Positions 19,004 to 27,548 of a stretch of 52,249 nt of DNA are shown in pieces (within the stretch, counting starts at the first letter, position 1; every line of letters starts with the position of its first letter). Below the pieces are notes generated by a model. The model made no database searches. It was not told the origin of the DNA and saw only the letters and a program-made list of their open reading frames with translations. A program made the position numbers and the translations under genes. Where the stretch lies: positions 1 through 52,249 of the forward strand of contig CABYPD010000008.1 in NCBI GenBank assembly GCA_902520835.1, in the 5' to 3' direction. The stretch is from an uncultured Bacteroidota bacterium (GTDB taxonomy: Bacteria > Bacteroidota > Bacteroidia > Flavobacteriales > Flavobacteriaceae).

Positions 19004-19819
19004 ATGAAAGGAAAAAAAATATTATTTATTTCATCAGAGGTGGTACCATACATGCCTCAAACTGAAATTTCTACTCTGACTTTTAATTTGCCAAAATTAG
19101 TTAATGAAAATGGTGGTCAAACAAGAATATTCATTCCTAAATATGGAAATATAAATGAAAGAAGACATCAACTTCATGAAGTAATAAGACTTTCAGGAAT
19201 TAATTTAATAATTGACGACATGGATATGCCATTAATAATCAAAGTCGCTTCTATTCCTAAAGAGAGAATGCAGGTTTATTTTATTGATAGTGAAGATTAT
19301 TTTAAAGGAAGACCAGGCTATGCTAAAGATGAAAACGACGATTTTTATGAAGACAATGACGAAAGATCCATTTTTTATTGTAAAGGTGTAATTGAAACAT
19401 TAAAGAAACTTAACTGGGCTCCAGACCTTATTCATGTTCATGGGTGGATTGCTTCATTATTACCACTTTACATGAGAAGTTATTATAATGATGATCCAAT
19501 TTTCGATGGTACTAAAGTTATAGTTTCTCTGTACGAAGATAGATTAAAGGGAAACCTCGATAAAAATTTTACAAAAAAAATAAAATTTGATGATATTGAC
19601 GAATCAAACTTGAGTATTTTAAAAAAATCATCATACGAAAACTTATATAAATTATCTGTAATCCATTCGGACGGTTTAATACTCAGCCCTAAAATAAAAA
19701 ATGATTTTTCAGATCTATTAAATGGATTAGACATCCCTGTTTTAGAATGCTCTCATGATTCAGAGAATTATAAAGAAAAGTATAAAAATTTTTATAATAG
19801 TTTTTTAATTGATAAATAG
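19004..19819 (+). CDS. Glycogen/starch synthase-like N-terminal domain protein (GT5)
   Basis: 271 residues, about half the length of bacterial GlgA (about 480). It matches only the N-terminal GT5 domain: KKILFISSEVVPYMP at the start, LPKLVNENGGQTRIFIPKYG, VYFIDSEDYFKGRPG, and DLIHVHGWIASLLPLYMR, which corresponds to the acceptor-side segment of GlgA. The ADP-glucose-binding KTGGL motif that should follow EVVPY is replaced by PQTEIS, and the C-terminal nucleotide-binding domain is absent. It is therefore unlikely to act alone as a glycogen synthase. The same gene lies between panC and a DUF4270 gene in other Flavobacteria (recalled, not checked). The DUF4270 ATG follows its stop after one base. 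Confidence 0.8.
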   Translation: MKGKKILFISSEVVPYMPQTEISTLTFNLPKLVNENGGQTRIFIPKYGNINERRHQLHEVIRLSGINLIIDDMDMPLIIKVASIPKERMQVYFIDSEDYFKGRPGYAKDENDDFYEDNDERSIFYCKGVIETLKKLNWAPDLIHVHGWIASLLPLYMRSYYNDDPIFDGTKVIVSLYEDRLKGNLDKNFTKKIKFDDIDESNLSILKKSSYENLYKLSVIHSDGLILSPKIKNDFSDLLNGLDIPVLECSHDSENYKEKYKNFYNSFLIDK

Positions 19820-19820
19820 A

Positions 19821-21623
19821 ATGTATAGACATCTAGTAATTATTATTCTGTTTATATTTTATTCATGTACTAAGGATTATAATTCAATTGGTACTGATAT
19901 TTTAAAATCCGATACTTTCAATACAAGTGTAGAGCATATTCCTGTTTATGCTACACAAAAACTTATTTCTCCTTTTAAATCTAATGGATTAAGCTCCTAT
20001 CAATTAGGGCAAATTAATGATAATATTTTTGGAAAATCTGAGTCTTCATTTGTAACTCAGTTAAGATTGTCACAATATGATCCTTTTTTTGGTTTATGGG
20101 ATTCTGATAAAGAAAAAAATGGAGATACAAATAATATCAAAGTAATACAAGAAAATGAAAATGTAACAAAAGTTGTTTTAGAAATACCTTTTTATAATAA
20201 TACAATTGATTCTGACGGTGATGGAGTTATAGATCTTTATGATGTTGATAGTAATGATATAAATAGTGATAGTGATGGTGATGGAGTTTCCGATATACAA
20301 GAAAGAGCTAATGGCACAAATCCACTAAACCCAGATACAGACGGAGATGGAATTAATGATAATCTAGATACGGAATCAATAAATCCAGATGAGGGATCTA
20401 CTGTTTATGATATAGATTCTTTAATTGGGAATATTGATGCAACCTTTAAGATAAAGATTCAAGAATTGGACTATTATTTGAGAGACTACGATCCAAGTAA
20501 TAATTTTGAGACTTTTCAAAAATATTATTCTGATGATCATTTTATTAAAGATTTTGCAAACAAAATTTTATATGATGATTTTGTTGAGTTAGATACAAGT
20601 GAAATAACTATATATGAGGAAGATGACCCTGACACAGACGAAGTTGATGAATCTACTCAAGTAAAAGAAAGGCTTTCACCAAGGATAATAATTCCTTTAG
20701 ATACTACTTTTTTTCAATCAAAGATTATTGATAAAGAAGGTAGTACTGATCTTTCAAATCAGGATAATTTCAACCTTTACATTAAGGGATTATTACTGAG
20801 CGCTTATGATTTTTCTGATGATTTATTAATGATTCTTGATTATGATAATGCGAGAATAAAAATCACATATGAATATGATGTATATAATGATAACAATTCA
20901 ACAGATGACACCTCTGATGATGTAATTGAAAAAGCAGAAAAAGATTTTGAAATTTTATTAGCAGGTAATCAAATAAACCTGATAAATAAGGGGGATTTCA
21001 TTCAACCCATTTTAGACAATATAAGTTTAAGTGAAAATCTTAAAACTGGATATTTAAAAGGAGGACAAGGTGCAATGCTAGAGTTAGATTTATTTACAGA
21101 AAATAATGGAGTTAATATTTTAGATGAAATTAGATCGAAAGGTTGGTTAATTAATGAAGCTAACTTGACTGTATATATTGATCAAAAAACTATTCGTTCT
21201 TATGGCGGCTTAGTTGAGCCATCTCGCTTATACTTGTATGACATGGAAACTCAAACTCCATTAATTGATTATTTTGTGGATAACACAACAGGTCAGAAAG
21301 AATTTGATAAAAAAATTAATCATGATGGATTAATTCAATACGACTCTGATAAAGAGGGTGTAAAATATAAGATCAGAATTTCCGAGCATATTAAAAATAT
21401 TATTAGAAATGATTCAATTTCTAATAAATTAGGTTTAGTAGTATCTTCATCAATTGATAATTCACAAAATTTAGAATTGAGAGATAATATTGATTTGAAT
21501 GTAATCCCAATTACATCTGCTATAAACCCATTGGGAACTATAATTTACGGACCAAATCCAGATCAGGAAAATTATGATAAAAGACTTAGGTTGGAATTAT
21601 ATTACACTGAAATCAATAATTGA
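19821..21623 (+). CDS. DUF4270 lipoprotein with thrombospondin-type-3-like insertion
   Basis: 600 residues from the ATG at 19821; a TTG at 19809 would overlap the previous gene. The signal peptide ends in a lipobox (IFYSC, Cys17). The family mark is YNSIGTDIL, then PVYATQKLISPFKSNGLSSYQLGQINDNIFG. Residues about 130-186 hold three Ca-binding-type DxDGDG repeats with spacing like thrombospondin type 3 repeats, an insertion I do not regard as standard for DUF4270. Later segments include KGGQGAMLELDLF, INEANLTVYID and PSRLYLYD, typical of the family. Function is unknown; DUF4270 proteins are outer-membrane-associated lipoproteins of Bacteroidota. The 3' end overlaps the convergent glycosyltransferase gene by 11 bases. 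Confidence 0.82.
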   Translation: MYRHLVIIILFIFYSCTKDYNSIGTDILKSDTFNTSVEHIPVYATQKLISPFKSNGLSSYQLGQINDNIFGKSESSFVTQLRLSQYDPFFGLWDSDKEKNGDTNNIKVIQENENVTKVVLEIPFYNNTIDSDGDGVIDLYDVDSNDINSDSDGDGVSDIQERANGTNPLNPDTDGDGINDNLDTESINPDEGSTVYDIDSLIGNIDATFKIKIQELDYYLRDYDPSNNFETFQKYYSDDHFIKDFANKILYDDFVELDTSEITIYEEDDPDTDEVDESTQVKERLSPRIIIPLDTTFFQSKIIDKEGSTDLSNQDNFNLYIKGLLLSAYDFSDDLLMILDYDNARIKITYEYDVYNDNNSTDDTSDDVIEKAEKDFEILLAGNQINLINKGDFIQPILDNISLSENLKTGYLKGGQGAMLELDLFTENNGVNILDEIRSKGWLINEANLTVYIDQKTIRSYGGLVEPSRLYLYDMETQTPLIDYFVDNTTGQKEFDKKINHDGLIQYDSDKEGVKYKIRISEHIKNIIRNDSISNKLGLVVSSSIDNSQNLELRDNIDLNVIPITSAINPLGTIIYGPNPDQENYDKRLRLELYYTEINN

Positions 21624-22500
21624 ACTTCTTCATAAACTTTATTAAAACACCTCTTTTTACCTTTGAAAAGGGTGATAATAAAGCATGTTCTAATACAATT
21701 GATATATAAATTATAGATATAAAAATTAATTTTTTTAATCCAAAAAAATGCTTATCAACATATTTAATTTTAGATAATAAAACTTCTGTTTTTGTTTTTA
21801 TTTTTGTTTCAAGATTATTTCTCGTTGATAATCCATGAAAATGGTAGCATGAAATAGTGTTAATCATAATTATTTTAACTCCAATTTTTTTTAATTTTTT
21901 ACATAGGTCCATATCTTCATAATACATCCAAAATCTTTCATCCCACATATTTACTTTTCTAAAAATACTTTTTGATATTAGAACAAATGAACCTGAAATC
22001 CAGTCAGGGTTAAATGAGTCGAGTTTTTCAAGTCTTTTTTTTGTCTTATTATTGAATATCCTATTTATGAATCTTAATATTCCATTAAATGTATAAATAG
22101 ATAAAAATTCGCCATATGCATATGTATTTTTATTTTTTTTATCAAGTTGTTTAATGCTTACCACATTTAAATTGAAATTTAAATTTTTATTTAAAATTTT
22201 ATATAAACAGTTAGAATCTAGGATTGTATCTGGATTTAAAAATAAGAGTAAGTCAAATTTTGATTTAAGTTCGCCAATATTGCAAGCTTTTGAAAAACCA
22301 TAATTTGAATCATTTTCTATCCAAATCACTGATTTGTACATTTTTTTAAAAGAAAGTATTTTGTTATCGTTAGAATTATTATCAACTACAATAATTTGAG
22401 TCTTTATTTTTTTTTGATTAAGTAAGCTATTAAGACAATTTTCTAAAGGCAACCATGATTTGTAATTAACAATTATAATTGAAATACCATTTTCATTCAT
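21613..22500 (-). CDS. Family 2 glycosyltransferase (rhamnosyltransferase-like)
   Basis: 295 residues. The GT-A fold is shown by SIIIVNYKSWLPLENCLNSL, the nucleotide-binding VVDNNS (D40), NYGFSKACNIG, the metal-binding NPDT (89-92, in place of DxD) and WISGSFVLISKSIF followed by ERFWMYYEDMDLCKKLKK, the layout of WbbL/RfbF-like enzymes. It probably adds a sugar to a surface polysaccharide or lipid-linked glycan; donor and acceptor are not deducible. A hydrophobic patch near the C-terminus may touch the membrane. Its ATG shares one base with the rpoN stop (TAATG), so it may be translated from the rpoN transcript. Confidence 0.88.
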   Translation of the reverse strand: MNENGISIIIVNYKSWLPLENCLNSLLNQKKIKTQIIVVDNNSNDNKILSFKKMYKSVIWIENDSNYGFSKACNIGELKSKFDLLLFLNPDTILDSNCLYKILNKNLNFNLNVVSIKQLDKKNKNTYAYGEFLSIYTFNGILRFINRIFNNKTKKRLEKLDSFNPDWISGSFVLISKSIFRKVNMWDERFWMYYEDMDLCKKLKKIGVKIIMINTISCYHFHGLSTRNNLETKIKTKTEVLLSKIKYVDKHFFGLKKLIFISIIYISIVLEHALLSPFSKVKRGVLIKFMKKFNY

Positions 22501-23948
22501 TATAATTTTTTTCTAAGCCTAGCTACTGGGGCACCAATCATTTCTCTGTATTTAGCAACTGTTCTTCTTGCTATTGGATAGCCTTTTTTATTAAGTAATT
22601 TAGTTAGTTGATCATCTGTATAAGGAATATTCTTGTTCTCATTTTCAATAATATCTTCAAGAGTTTTTTTAACTTCAATTGTAGATATTTCTACTCCATC
22701 TGAATTTTTAATTCCTTCGGAAAAGAATGATTTTATAAGTTTAATTCCATATGGCGTGTCAACATACTTACTATTAGCTACTCTTGAAATAGTTGAAATA
22801 TCCATTTCAATTTTTTCAGCTATATCCTTTAAAATCATTGGTTTCATCTTAGTTTCATCACCAGTTAAAAAATAATCTTTTTGAAAATTAATTATCGATG
22901 ACATTGTCATTATCAAGGTTTGATTTCTTTGTTTAATTGCATCTATAAACCATTTGGCTGAGTCAAGCTTTTGTTTAATAAACATCACCGCATCTTTATG
23001 ACTTTTAGTTTTATTTTTTGACTCAGAATATCCAGATAGCATATTTTTATATTCTTCAGAAACATTAAGTTGAGGAGCATTTCTTGAATTTAATTCAAGT
23101 TTTAGCTCACCTTCAATAATTTTAATTGTAAAGTCAGGCACAATCGAAGAATTAATTTTCGTATTTTCATTGAAAGCTCCACCAGGTTTAGGGTTTAATT
23201 TTTCTATTTCAGTGATCACATTTCTTAATTCTTCACTACTTATATTTAGTTTTTGTTTTATTTTTTCAAAATGTTTCTTTGAGAATAAATCAAAAAAGTT
23301 TTCAATTATGTTTATTGATAAATCAATGGTTTTATTTTTACTTTTTCTTCTAAGTTGTAGGACTAAGCATTGTTTAAGATCACGGGCACCTATACCTGGT
23401 GGATCTAATAAATATATCTTATCGAGAATTTTCTGAATTAATGCTTCATCAGCATCTATCCCCAATGTAAAAATTAAATCGTCAGAAATATCTAAAATAT
23501 CTCTTCTTAAATAACCAAAAGAGTCTAAGCTGCCAATAATAAACTCAGCTATCTCAAGTTCTTTTTTACTTAAAGAGAAAGAATGTAATTGAGCTTTTAA
23601 AAATTGGTTAAATGAAGTTCCAGATGCAAATGGAATATTTTTTTCTGATTCCTCACTGTAATTATTTGATTTTAGTTTATAATCTGGTGTGTCATCATCT
23701 GAAAGATAGTCGGATATATCAATTTCATCTTGATTGCTTTCATCTATTTCATAGTCATTTTCGTTATCATCATAATTATCTGAATCTAAGTTCTCATTAT
23801 TGTTAGTGTCTAATGCTGGGTTTTCTTCAATTTCTCTAGATAATCTTTGTTCAAACTCTTGAGTAGATAATTGAATTAATTTCATCAGTTGTATCTGCTG
23901 AGGAGAAAGTTTTTGCGATAATTTTAATTTTAATTTTTGGTTTAGCAT
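22500..23948 (-). CDS. rpoN: RNA polymerase sigma-54 factor
   Basis: 482 residues. Sigma-54 directs RNA polymerase to -24/-12 promoters that need enhancer-binding ATPases. The Q- and L-rich activator-interacting region I is at 1-50 (KLKLSQKLSPQQIQLMKLIQLSTQ is split over this part), an acidic linker follows (about 50-100), then the core-binding domain (GARDLKQCLVLQL), the helix-turn-helix region (ISTISRVANSKYVDTPYG) and the RpoN box ARRTVAKYRE (460-469), which reads the -24 element. An almost symmetrical 23-base palindrome ends within its start codon. The upstream neighbour asnS is 44 bases away on the same strand. Confidence 0.95.
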   Translation of the reverse strand: MLNQKLKLKLSQKLSPQQIQLMKLIQLSTQEFEQRLSREIEENPALDTNNNENLDSDNYDDNENDYEIDESNQDEIDISDYLSDDDTPDYKLKSNNYSEESEKNIPFASGTSFNQFLKAQLHSFSLSKKELEIAEFIIGSLDSFGYLRRDILDISDDLIFTLGIDADEALIQKILDKIYLLDPPGIGARDLKQCLVLQLRRKSKNKTIDLSINIIENFFDLFSKKHFEKIKQKLNISSEELRNVITEIEKLNPKPGGAFNENTKINSSIVPDFTIKIIEGELKLELNSRNAPQLNVSEEYKNMLSGYSESKNKTKSHKDAVMFIKQKLDSAKWFIDAIKQRNQTLIMTMSSIINFQKDYFLTGDETKMKPMILKDIAEKIEMDISTISRVANSKYVDTPYGIKLIKSFFSEGIKNSDGVEISTIEVKKTLEDIIENENKNIPYTDDQLTKLLNKKGYPIARRTVAKYREMIGAPVARLRKKL

Positions 23949-23969
23949 TTTAATGTACTACATTAAAAT
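23947..23969. promoter_or_regulatory. 23-base perfect palindrome at the rpoN start codon
   Basis: Arms ATTTTAATGTA (23947-23957) and TACATTAAAAT (23959-23969) are exact reverse complements around one base. On the coding strand the palindrome ends at the second base of the rpoN ATG. It could be an operator for a dimeric regulator or an RNA hairpin covering the ribosome-binding area. It lacks the T-run of a terminator. Confidence 0.6.
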
Positions 23970-23992
23970 TACAAAATAACAAAGGATATATA

Positions 23993-25411
23993 CTAAAACT
24001 CTGCGTTTTTTGGAGTTCGTGGGAAAGGGATTACATCTCTAATATTATTCATTCCAGTTATAAATAGAATTAATCTTTCAAGGCCAAGTCCAAAACCACT
24101 GTGTTTTACAGTTCCATATTTTCTAAGATCAAGATACCACCAAAGTTCTTCCTTTTCAATACCTAAAGCTTCAACTCTTTCATTTAAAATATCAAGTCTT
24201 TCTTCTCTCTGAGATCCACCAACAATCTCACCAATTCCTGGAAATAAAATATCCATAGCTCTAACAGTTTTTTTATCATCATTTAATCTCATGTAAAAAG
24301 CTTTAATTTTTGCAGGATAGTCGTATACAATAACTGGGCACTTAAAATATTTTTCAACTAAAAACCTTTCATGTTCGCTTTGAAAATCAATTCCCCAATC
24401 TTTAACAGGATATTTAAATTTTCCTTTTTTATTTGGTTTCGAATTTCTTAAAATTTGAAATGCCTCTGAATATGTAACTCTTTTAAATTTATTATTTATT
24501 ACAAACTCAATCCTTTCAATAAGTGAAAGTTCACTTCTTTGATCTTTTGGCTTGGACATTTCTTCTTTTTCTAATCTATCACTTAAAAAAACTATATCAT
24601 CCTTACATTTTTCATAAGTATGTTTAATTACATTTTGTATAAATTCTTCAGCTAAATTCATATTATCATTTAAATCATAGAAAGCCATTTCAGGTTCAAT
24701 CATCCAAAATTCAGCTAAGTGTCTAGAAGTATTTGAGTTTTCAGCTCTAAAAGTTGGACCAAAAGTATAAACATTTCCAAGTCCCAAAGCCAAAGCTTCA
24801 GCTTCAAGTTGACCAGAAACAGTTAAATTAGTTTCTTTACCGAAAAAATCTTCAGAAAAATCTAGATTTTTCTTATTTGAATCAAGTGTTGTTACTCTAA
24901 ACATTTCACCAGCTCCTTCAGCGTCACTTCCTGTAATGATTGGCGTGTGGATATAATAAAAATTATTTTTATTGAAAAAATTATGAATAGCATACGACAC
25001 TTCCGACCTGATTCTAAATACTGAACTTAAAGTTTTAGTTCTAACTCTCAAATGAGCATTTTCTCTCAAAAACTCAAATGAATGTTTTTTTGGTTGAATT
25101 GGAAATTTTTCAGGATTACTCTCTCCTAAAATATCAATACTATTTGTAATTAGCTCAATACTTTGTCCTCGCCCTTTACTTTTAACTATTTCTCCTTCAA
25201 CTTTTATACAAGCACCTGTATTAATTTTTGACAACTTTGATTCTTCAAGTTTTTCATAATCAACTACACATTGAAGATCATTTAGACAAGAACCGTCATT
25301 TAAGTTAATAAACCTATTAGAACGAAATGTTTTAACCCAGCCATAAACAATGATATTTTTTCCAACATAATCATCATTTAATATAGACTTAATTTGTAAT
25401 CTTTTTGACAT
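23993..25411 (-). CDS. asnS: Asparaginyl-tRNA synthetase
   Basis: 472 residues, normal length. It charges tRNA-Asn directly. The N-terminal OB-fold (about 15-115, IIVYGWVKTFRSNRFINLNDG) binds the anticodon. The class IIb catalytic domain shows motif 2 (FRAENSNTSRHLAEFWMIEPE) split across the active site and motif 3 (GFGLGLERLILFITGMNN). The ending IRDVIPFPRTPKNAEF is typical of AsnRS rather than AspRS. It follows frr after two bases and is probably the end of the ribosomal transcript or part of a longer one with rpoN. Confidence 0.96.
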   Translation of the reverse strand: MSKRLQIKSILNDDYVGKNIIVYGWVKTFRSNRFINLNDGSCLNDLQCVVDYEKLEESKLSKINTGACIKVEGEIVKSKGRGQSIELITNSIDILGESNPEKFPIQPKKHSFEFLRENAHLRVRTKTLSSVFRIRSEVSYAIHNFFNKNNFYYIHTPIITGSDAEGAGEMFRVTTLDSNKKNLDFSEDFFGKETNLTVSGQLEAEALALGLGNVYTFGPTFRAENSNTSRHLAEFWMIEPEMAFYDLNDNMNLAEEFIQNVIKHTYEKCKDDIVFLSDRLEKEEMSKPKDQRSELSLIERIEFVINNKFKRVTYSEAFQILRNSKPNKKGKFKYPVKDWGIDFQSEHERFLVEKYFKCPVIVYDYPAKIKAFYMRLNDDKKTVRAMDILFPGIGEIVGGSQREERLDILNERVEALGIEKEELWWYLDLRKYGTVKHSGFGLGLERLILFITGMNNIRDVIPFPRTPKNAEF

Positions 25412-25413
25412 TA

Positions 25414-25965
25414 TTAGACGGATAAAATTTCTTTTTCTTTAGTTGAAAAAATTGAATCGATTTTTGAAGTGTATTTATCAGTAATGTTCTGAACATCTAT
25501 TTCAAAGTTTGATTTCATATCTTCGCTTGCATCAGATTTTCTAATTTCGTTATTAGCTTCTTTTCTGGCATTACGAATACTTACTTTAGCGTTTTCAACT
25601 TCAGATTTTGCAACTTTTACTAACTCTATTCTTCTTTCTTCAGTCAATGGAGGAATACTAATTATTATAGATTCACCATTGTTCATTGGATTAAAACCTA
25701 AATTACTTGATAAAATAGCCTTTTCTATATCTTCAAGTTTATCTTTTTCCCATGGTTGAATGGAAAGGGTTTGTGAATCTGGGGTGTTAATATTAGCAAT
25801 TTGATTTAATGGAGTTTGTGCACCATAATAATCAACTTTTACACTAGATAACATATTAGGATTAGCTTTACCTGCTCTAATATTTAAAAGCTCTTTTTCC
25901 AAAAAAGAAATGGAGTTAACCATTGATTCTTCTGTAGCCTCTAAAATAAACTCTAATTCTTCCAT
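25414..25965 (-). CDS. frr: Ribosome recycling factor
   Basis: 183 residues, a standard RRF. With EF-G it splits the ribosome after termination. Signatures are LEKELLNIRAGKANPNMLSSVKV split over the first helix, YYGAQTPLNQIANI, the LSIQPWEK loop, and PPLTEERRIELVKVAK in the long third helix. The ATG directly follows the pyrH stop with no spacer, and asnS follows two bases after its end. The pyrH-frr pair is conserved across most bacteria. Confidence 0.97.
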   Translation of the reverse strand: MEELEFILEATEESMVNSISFLEKELLNIRAGKANPNMLSSVKVDYYGAQTPLNQIANINTPDSQTLSIQPWEKDKLEDIEKAILSSNLGFNPMNNGESIIISIPPLTEERRIELVKVAKSEVENAKVSIRNARKEANNEIRKSDASEDMKSNFEIDVQNITDKYTSKIDSIFSTKEKEILSV

Positions 25966-26670
25966 TTAATTAACTATTGTCCCAATTTGTTTTCCATCAA
26001 TAATTTTCTTCAAATTTCCAGGTTTGTTCATATTAAAAACAATAATTGGTAAATTATTTTCTTTACTTAATGTAAATGCTGTTGAATCCATTACTTTTAA
26101 TTTTTTTGTAATGGCATCATCAAATGTTAAATGTTCAAATTTTATAGCATTTTTATTTTTTTCTGGGTCTAAATTGTATATTCCGTCCACTCTTGTTCCC
26201 TTTAAAATAACGTCTGCATTAATTTCAATTGCTCGTAAAACTGCAGCAGAGTCAGTTGTAAAAAAAGGATTTCCAGTTCCAGCGCTAAAAATAACAACTC
26301 TTTTTTTTTCAAGATGTCTTACAGCTCTTCTTTTTATATACGGCTCAGCAATTGATTCCATTTTAAGAGCTGTTTGAAGCCTGGTTTGAATACCACTTTC
26401 TTCAAGAGTACTTTGTAAAGCAAGTCCATTAATTACAGTGGCTAACATCCCCATGTAGTCAGCTTGGACTCTATCCATTCCATTGCTAGCTGCGGATAAT
26501 CCTCTAAAAATATTACCACCACCAATAACAATTGCTATTTCAACACCAGTTTTTACAAGTTCGCTAATTTCTTTACAATAGGCCTTGATTCTTTCAGGGT
26601 CAACACCATGGGTTCTATTGCCCATAAGAGCTTCACCACTTAATTTTAATAGAATTCTTTTGTATGGCAT
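25966..26670 (-). CDS. pyrH: UMP kinase
   Basis: 234 residues. It phosphorylates UMP to UDP for pyrimidine nucleotide supply and belongs to the amino-acid-kinase fold, unlike eukaryotic UMP/CMP kinases. Key stretches are [13 protein letters not shown] at the start, the glycine loop [44 protein letters not shown] and the C-terminal MDSTAFTL. It lies 48 bases after tsf; this gap contains two inverted repeats. It is followed without spacer by frr. Confidence 0.97.
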   Translation of the reverse strand: MPYKRILLKLSGEALMGNRTHGVDPERIKAYCKEISELVKTGVEIAIVIGGGNIFRGLSAASNGMDRVQADYMGMLATVINGLALQSTLEESGIQTRLQTALKMESIAEPYIKRRAVRHLEKKRVVIFSAGTGNPFFTTDSAAVLRAIEINADVILKGTRVDGIYNLDPEKNKNAIKFEHLTFDDAITKKLKVMDSTAFTLSKENNLPIIVFNMNKPGNLKKIIDGKQIGTIVN

Positions 26671-26674
26671 TTTA

Positions 26675-26696
26675 ATGATTATGTAAATATAATCAT
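26675..26696. repeat. Inverted repeat between tsf and pyrH
   Basis: Arms ATGATTAT (26675-26682) and ATAATCAT (26689-26696) around a six-base loop. The hairpin would lie immediately before the pyrH start (ATG at 26670). It has no T-run, so it is not a normal terminator; a role in pyrH translation or RNA processing is possible. Confidence 0.5.
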
Positions 26697-26700
26697 AGTA

Positions 26701-26742
26701 TTTAAAAGGGTGTATTAATTAAACTAAGGAAACCCTTTTAAA
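26701..26742. repeat. Inverted repeat spanning the tsf stop codon
   Basis: Arms TTTAAAAGGGT (26701-26711) and ACCCTTTTAAA (26732-26742) are perfectly complementary with a 20-base loop containing the tsf stop. On the transcript it would make an 11-pair hairpin at the end of tsf, just before the smaller hairpin at 26675-26696. Confidence 0.5.
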
Positions 26743-27543
26743 GTCAGTTATTGAACAATCTGAGTTTACAGATTTAATGTACTCATTAACTGACATTTTA
26801 TTGTCTTTAATAAATGCTTGATTAATTAAAGTGTTGTCTTTGAAAAATTTCTTCAATTTACCTTTAGCTATATTTTCAAGCATAGCCTCTGGTTTTCCTT
26901 CAGCTCTCAACTGTTCTTTAGCAATTTCAATTTCTTTTTCAATTATTTCTTTACTTACTCCATCTTCATCAAGGGCAACTGGATTCATAGCCGCAGCTTG
27001 CATACATACATTTTTTGCAACTTCAAATGATTCATCAAAATTATTTGATAGACCAACAATTGTAGCAATTTTATTTCCAGCATGAATGTAAGATCCAACA
27101 AAGTTTGAATTAATTTTTTCAAACGAACCTATTTCTAATTTTTCACCAATAACACCTGTTTGTTCAATTAATTTTTCCTGAACAGACATTGATTCAATTT
27201 TTGTTTCTAAAAGCTCTTCTTTTGAATTGGAACTTAATGCTAATTCAGCTATCTGATTAGCAAGAGAGATAAATGATTCATTCTTTGCAACAAAATCTGT
27301 TTCACAATTAAGAGAAATTATCACTCCAGAATTTGAATCAGAATTTACTTTTGCTATAACTGCACCTTCACTTGACTCTCTGTCAGCTCTTTTTGCAGCA
27401 ACTTTTTGACCTTTTTTTCTCAAATTTTCTATGGCTAGTTCAAAATCGCCTTTAGCTTCAACTAACGCCTTCTTACAATCCATTATACCAGCACCAGTAC
27501 TTTTTCTTAATTTATTTACATCTGCAGCAGTTATATTACTCAT
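26719..27543 (-). CDS. tsf: Elongation factor Ts
   Basis: 274 residues. It exchanges GDP for GTP on EF-Tu. The N-terminal UBA-like domain has VNKLRKSTGAGIMDCKKAL, followed by the characteristic TDFVAKNESF motif (about residues 82-91) and the two subdomains with SYIHAGNKIATIVGL. The C-terminus KFFKDNTLINQAFIKDNKMS is typical of Bacteroidota. It starts five bases after rpsB, the usual partner, and is followed by pyrH after two inverted repeats. Confidence 0.97.
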   Translation of the reverse strand: MSNITAADVNKLRKSTGAGIMDCKKALVEAKGDFELAIENLRKKGQKVAAKRADRESSEGAVIAKVNSDSNSGVIISLNCETDFVAKNESFISLANQIAELALSSNSKEELLETKIESMSVQEKLIEQTGVIGEKLEIGSFEKINSNFVGSYIHAGNKIATIVGLSNNFDESFEVAKNVCMQAAAMNPVALDEDGVSKEIIEKEIEIAKEQLRAEGKPEAMLENIAKGKLKKFFKDNTLINQAFIKDNKMSVNEYIKSVNSDCSITDFKRVSLV

Positions 27544-27548
27544 AATAT

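Noticed and set aside
19809-19820. TTG start for the DUF4270 gene
   Set aside because: The ATG at 19821, one base after the preceding stop, gives a normal lipoprotein signal peptide.
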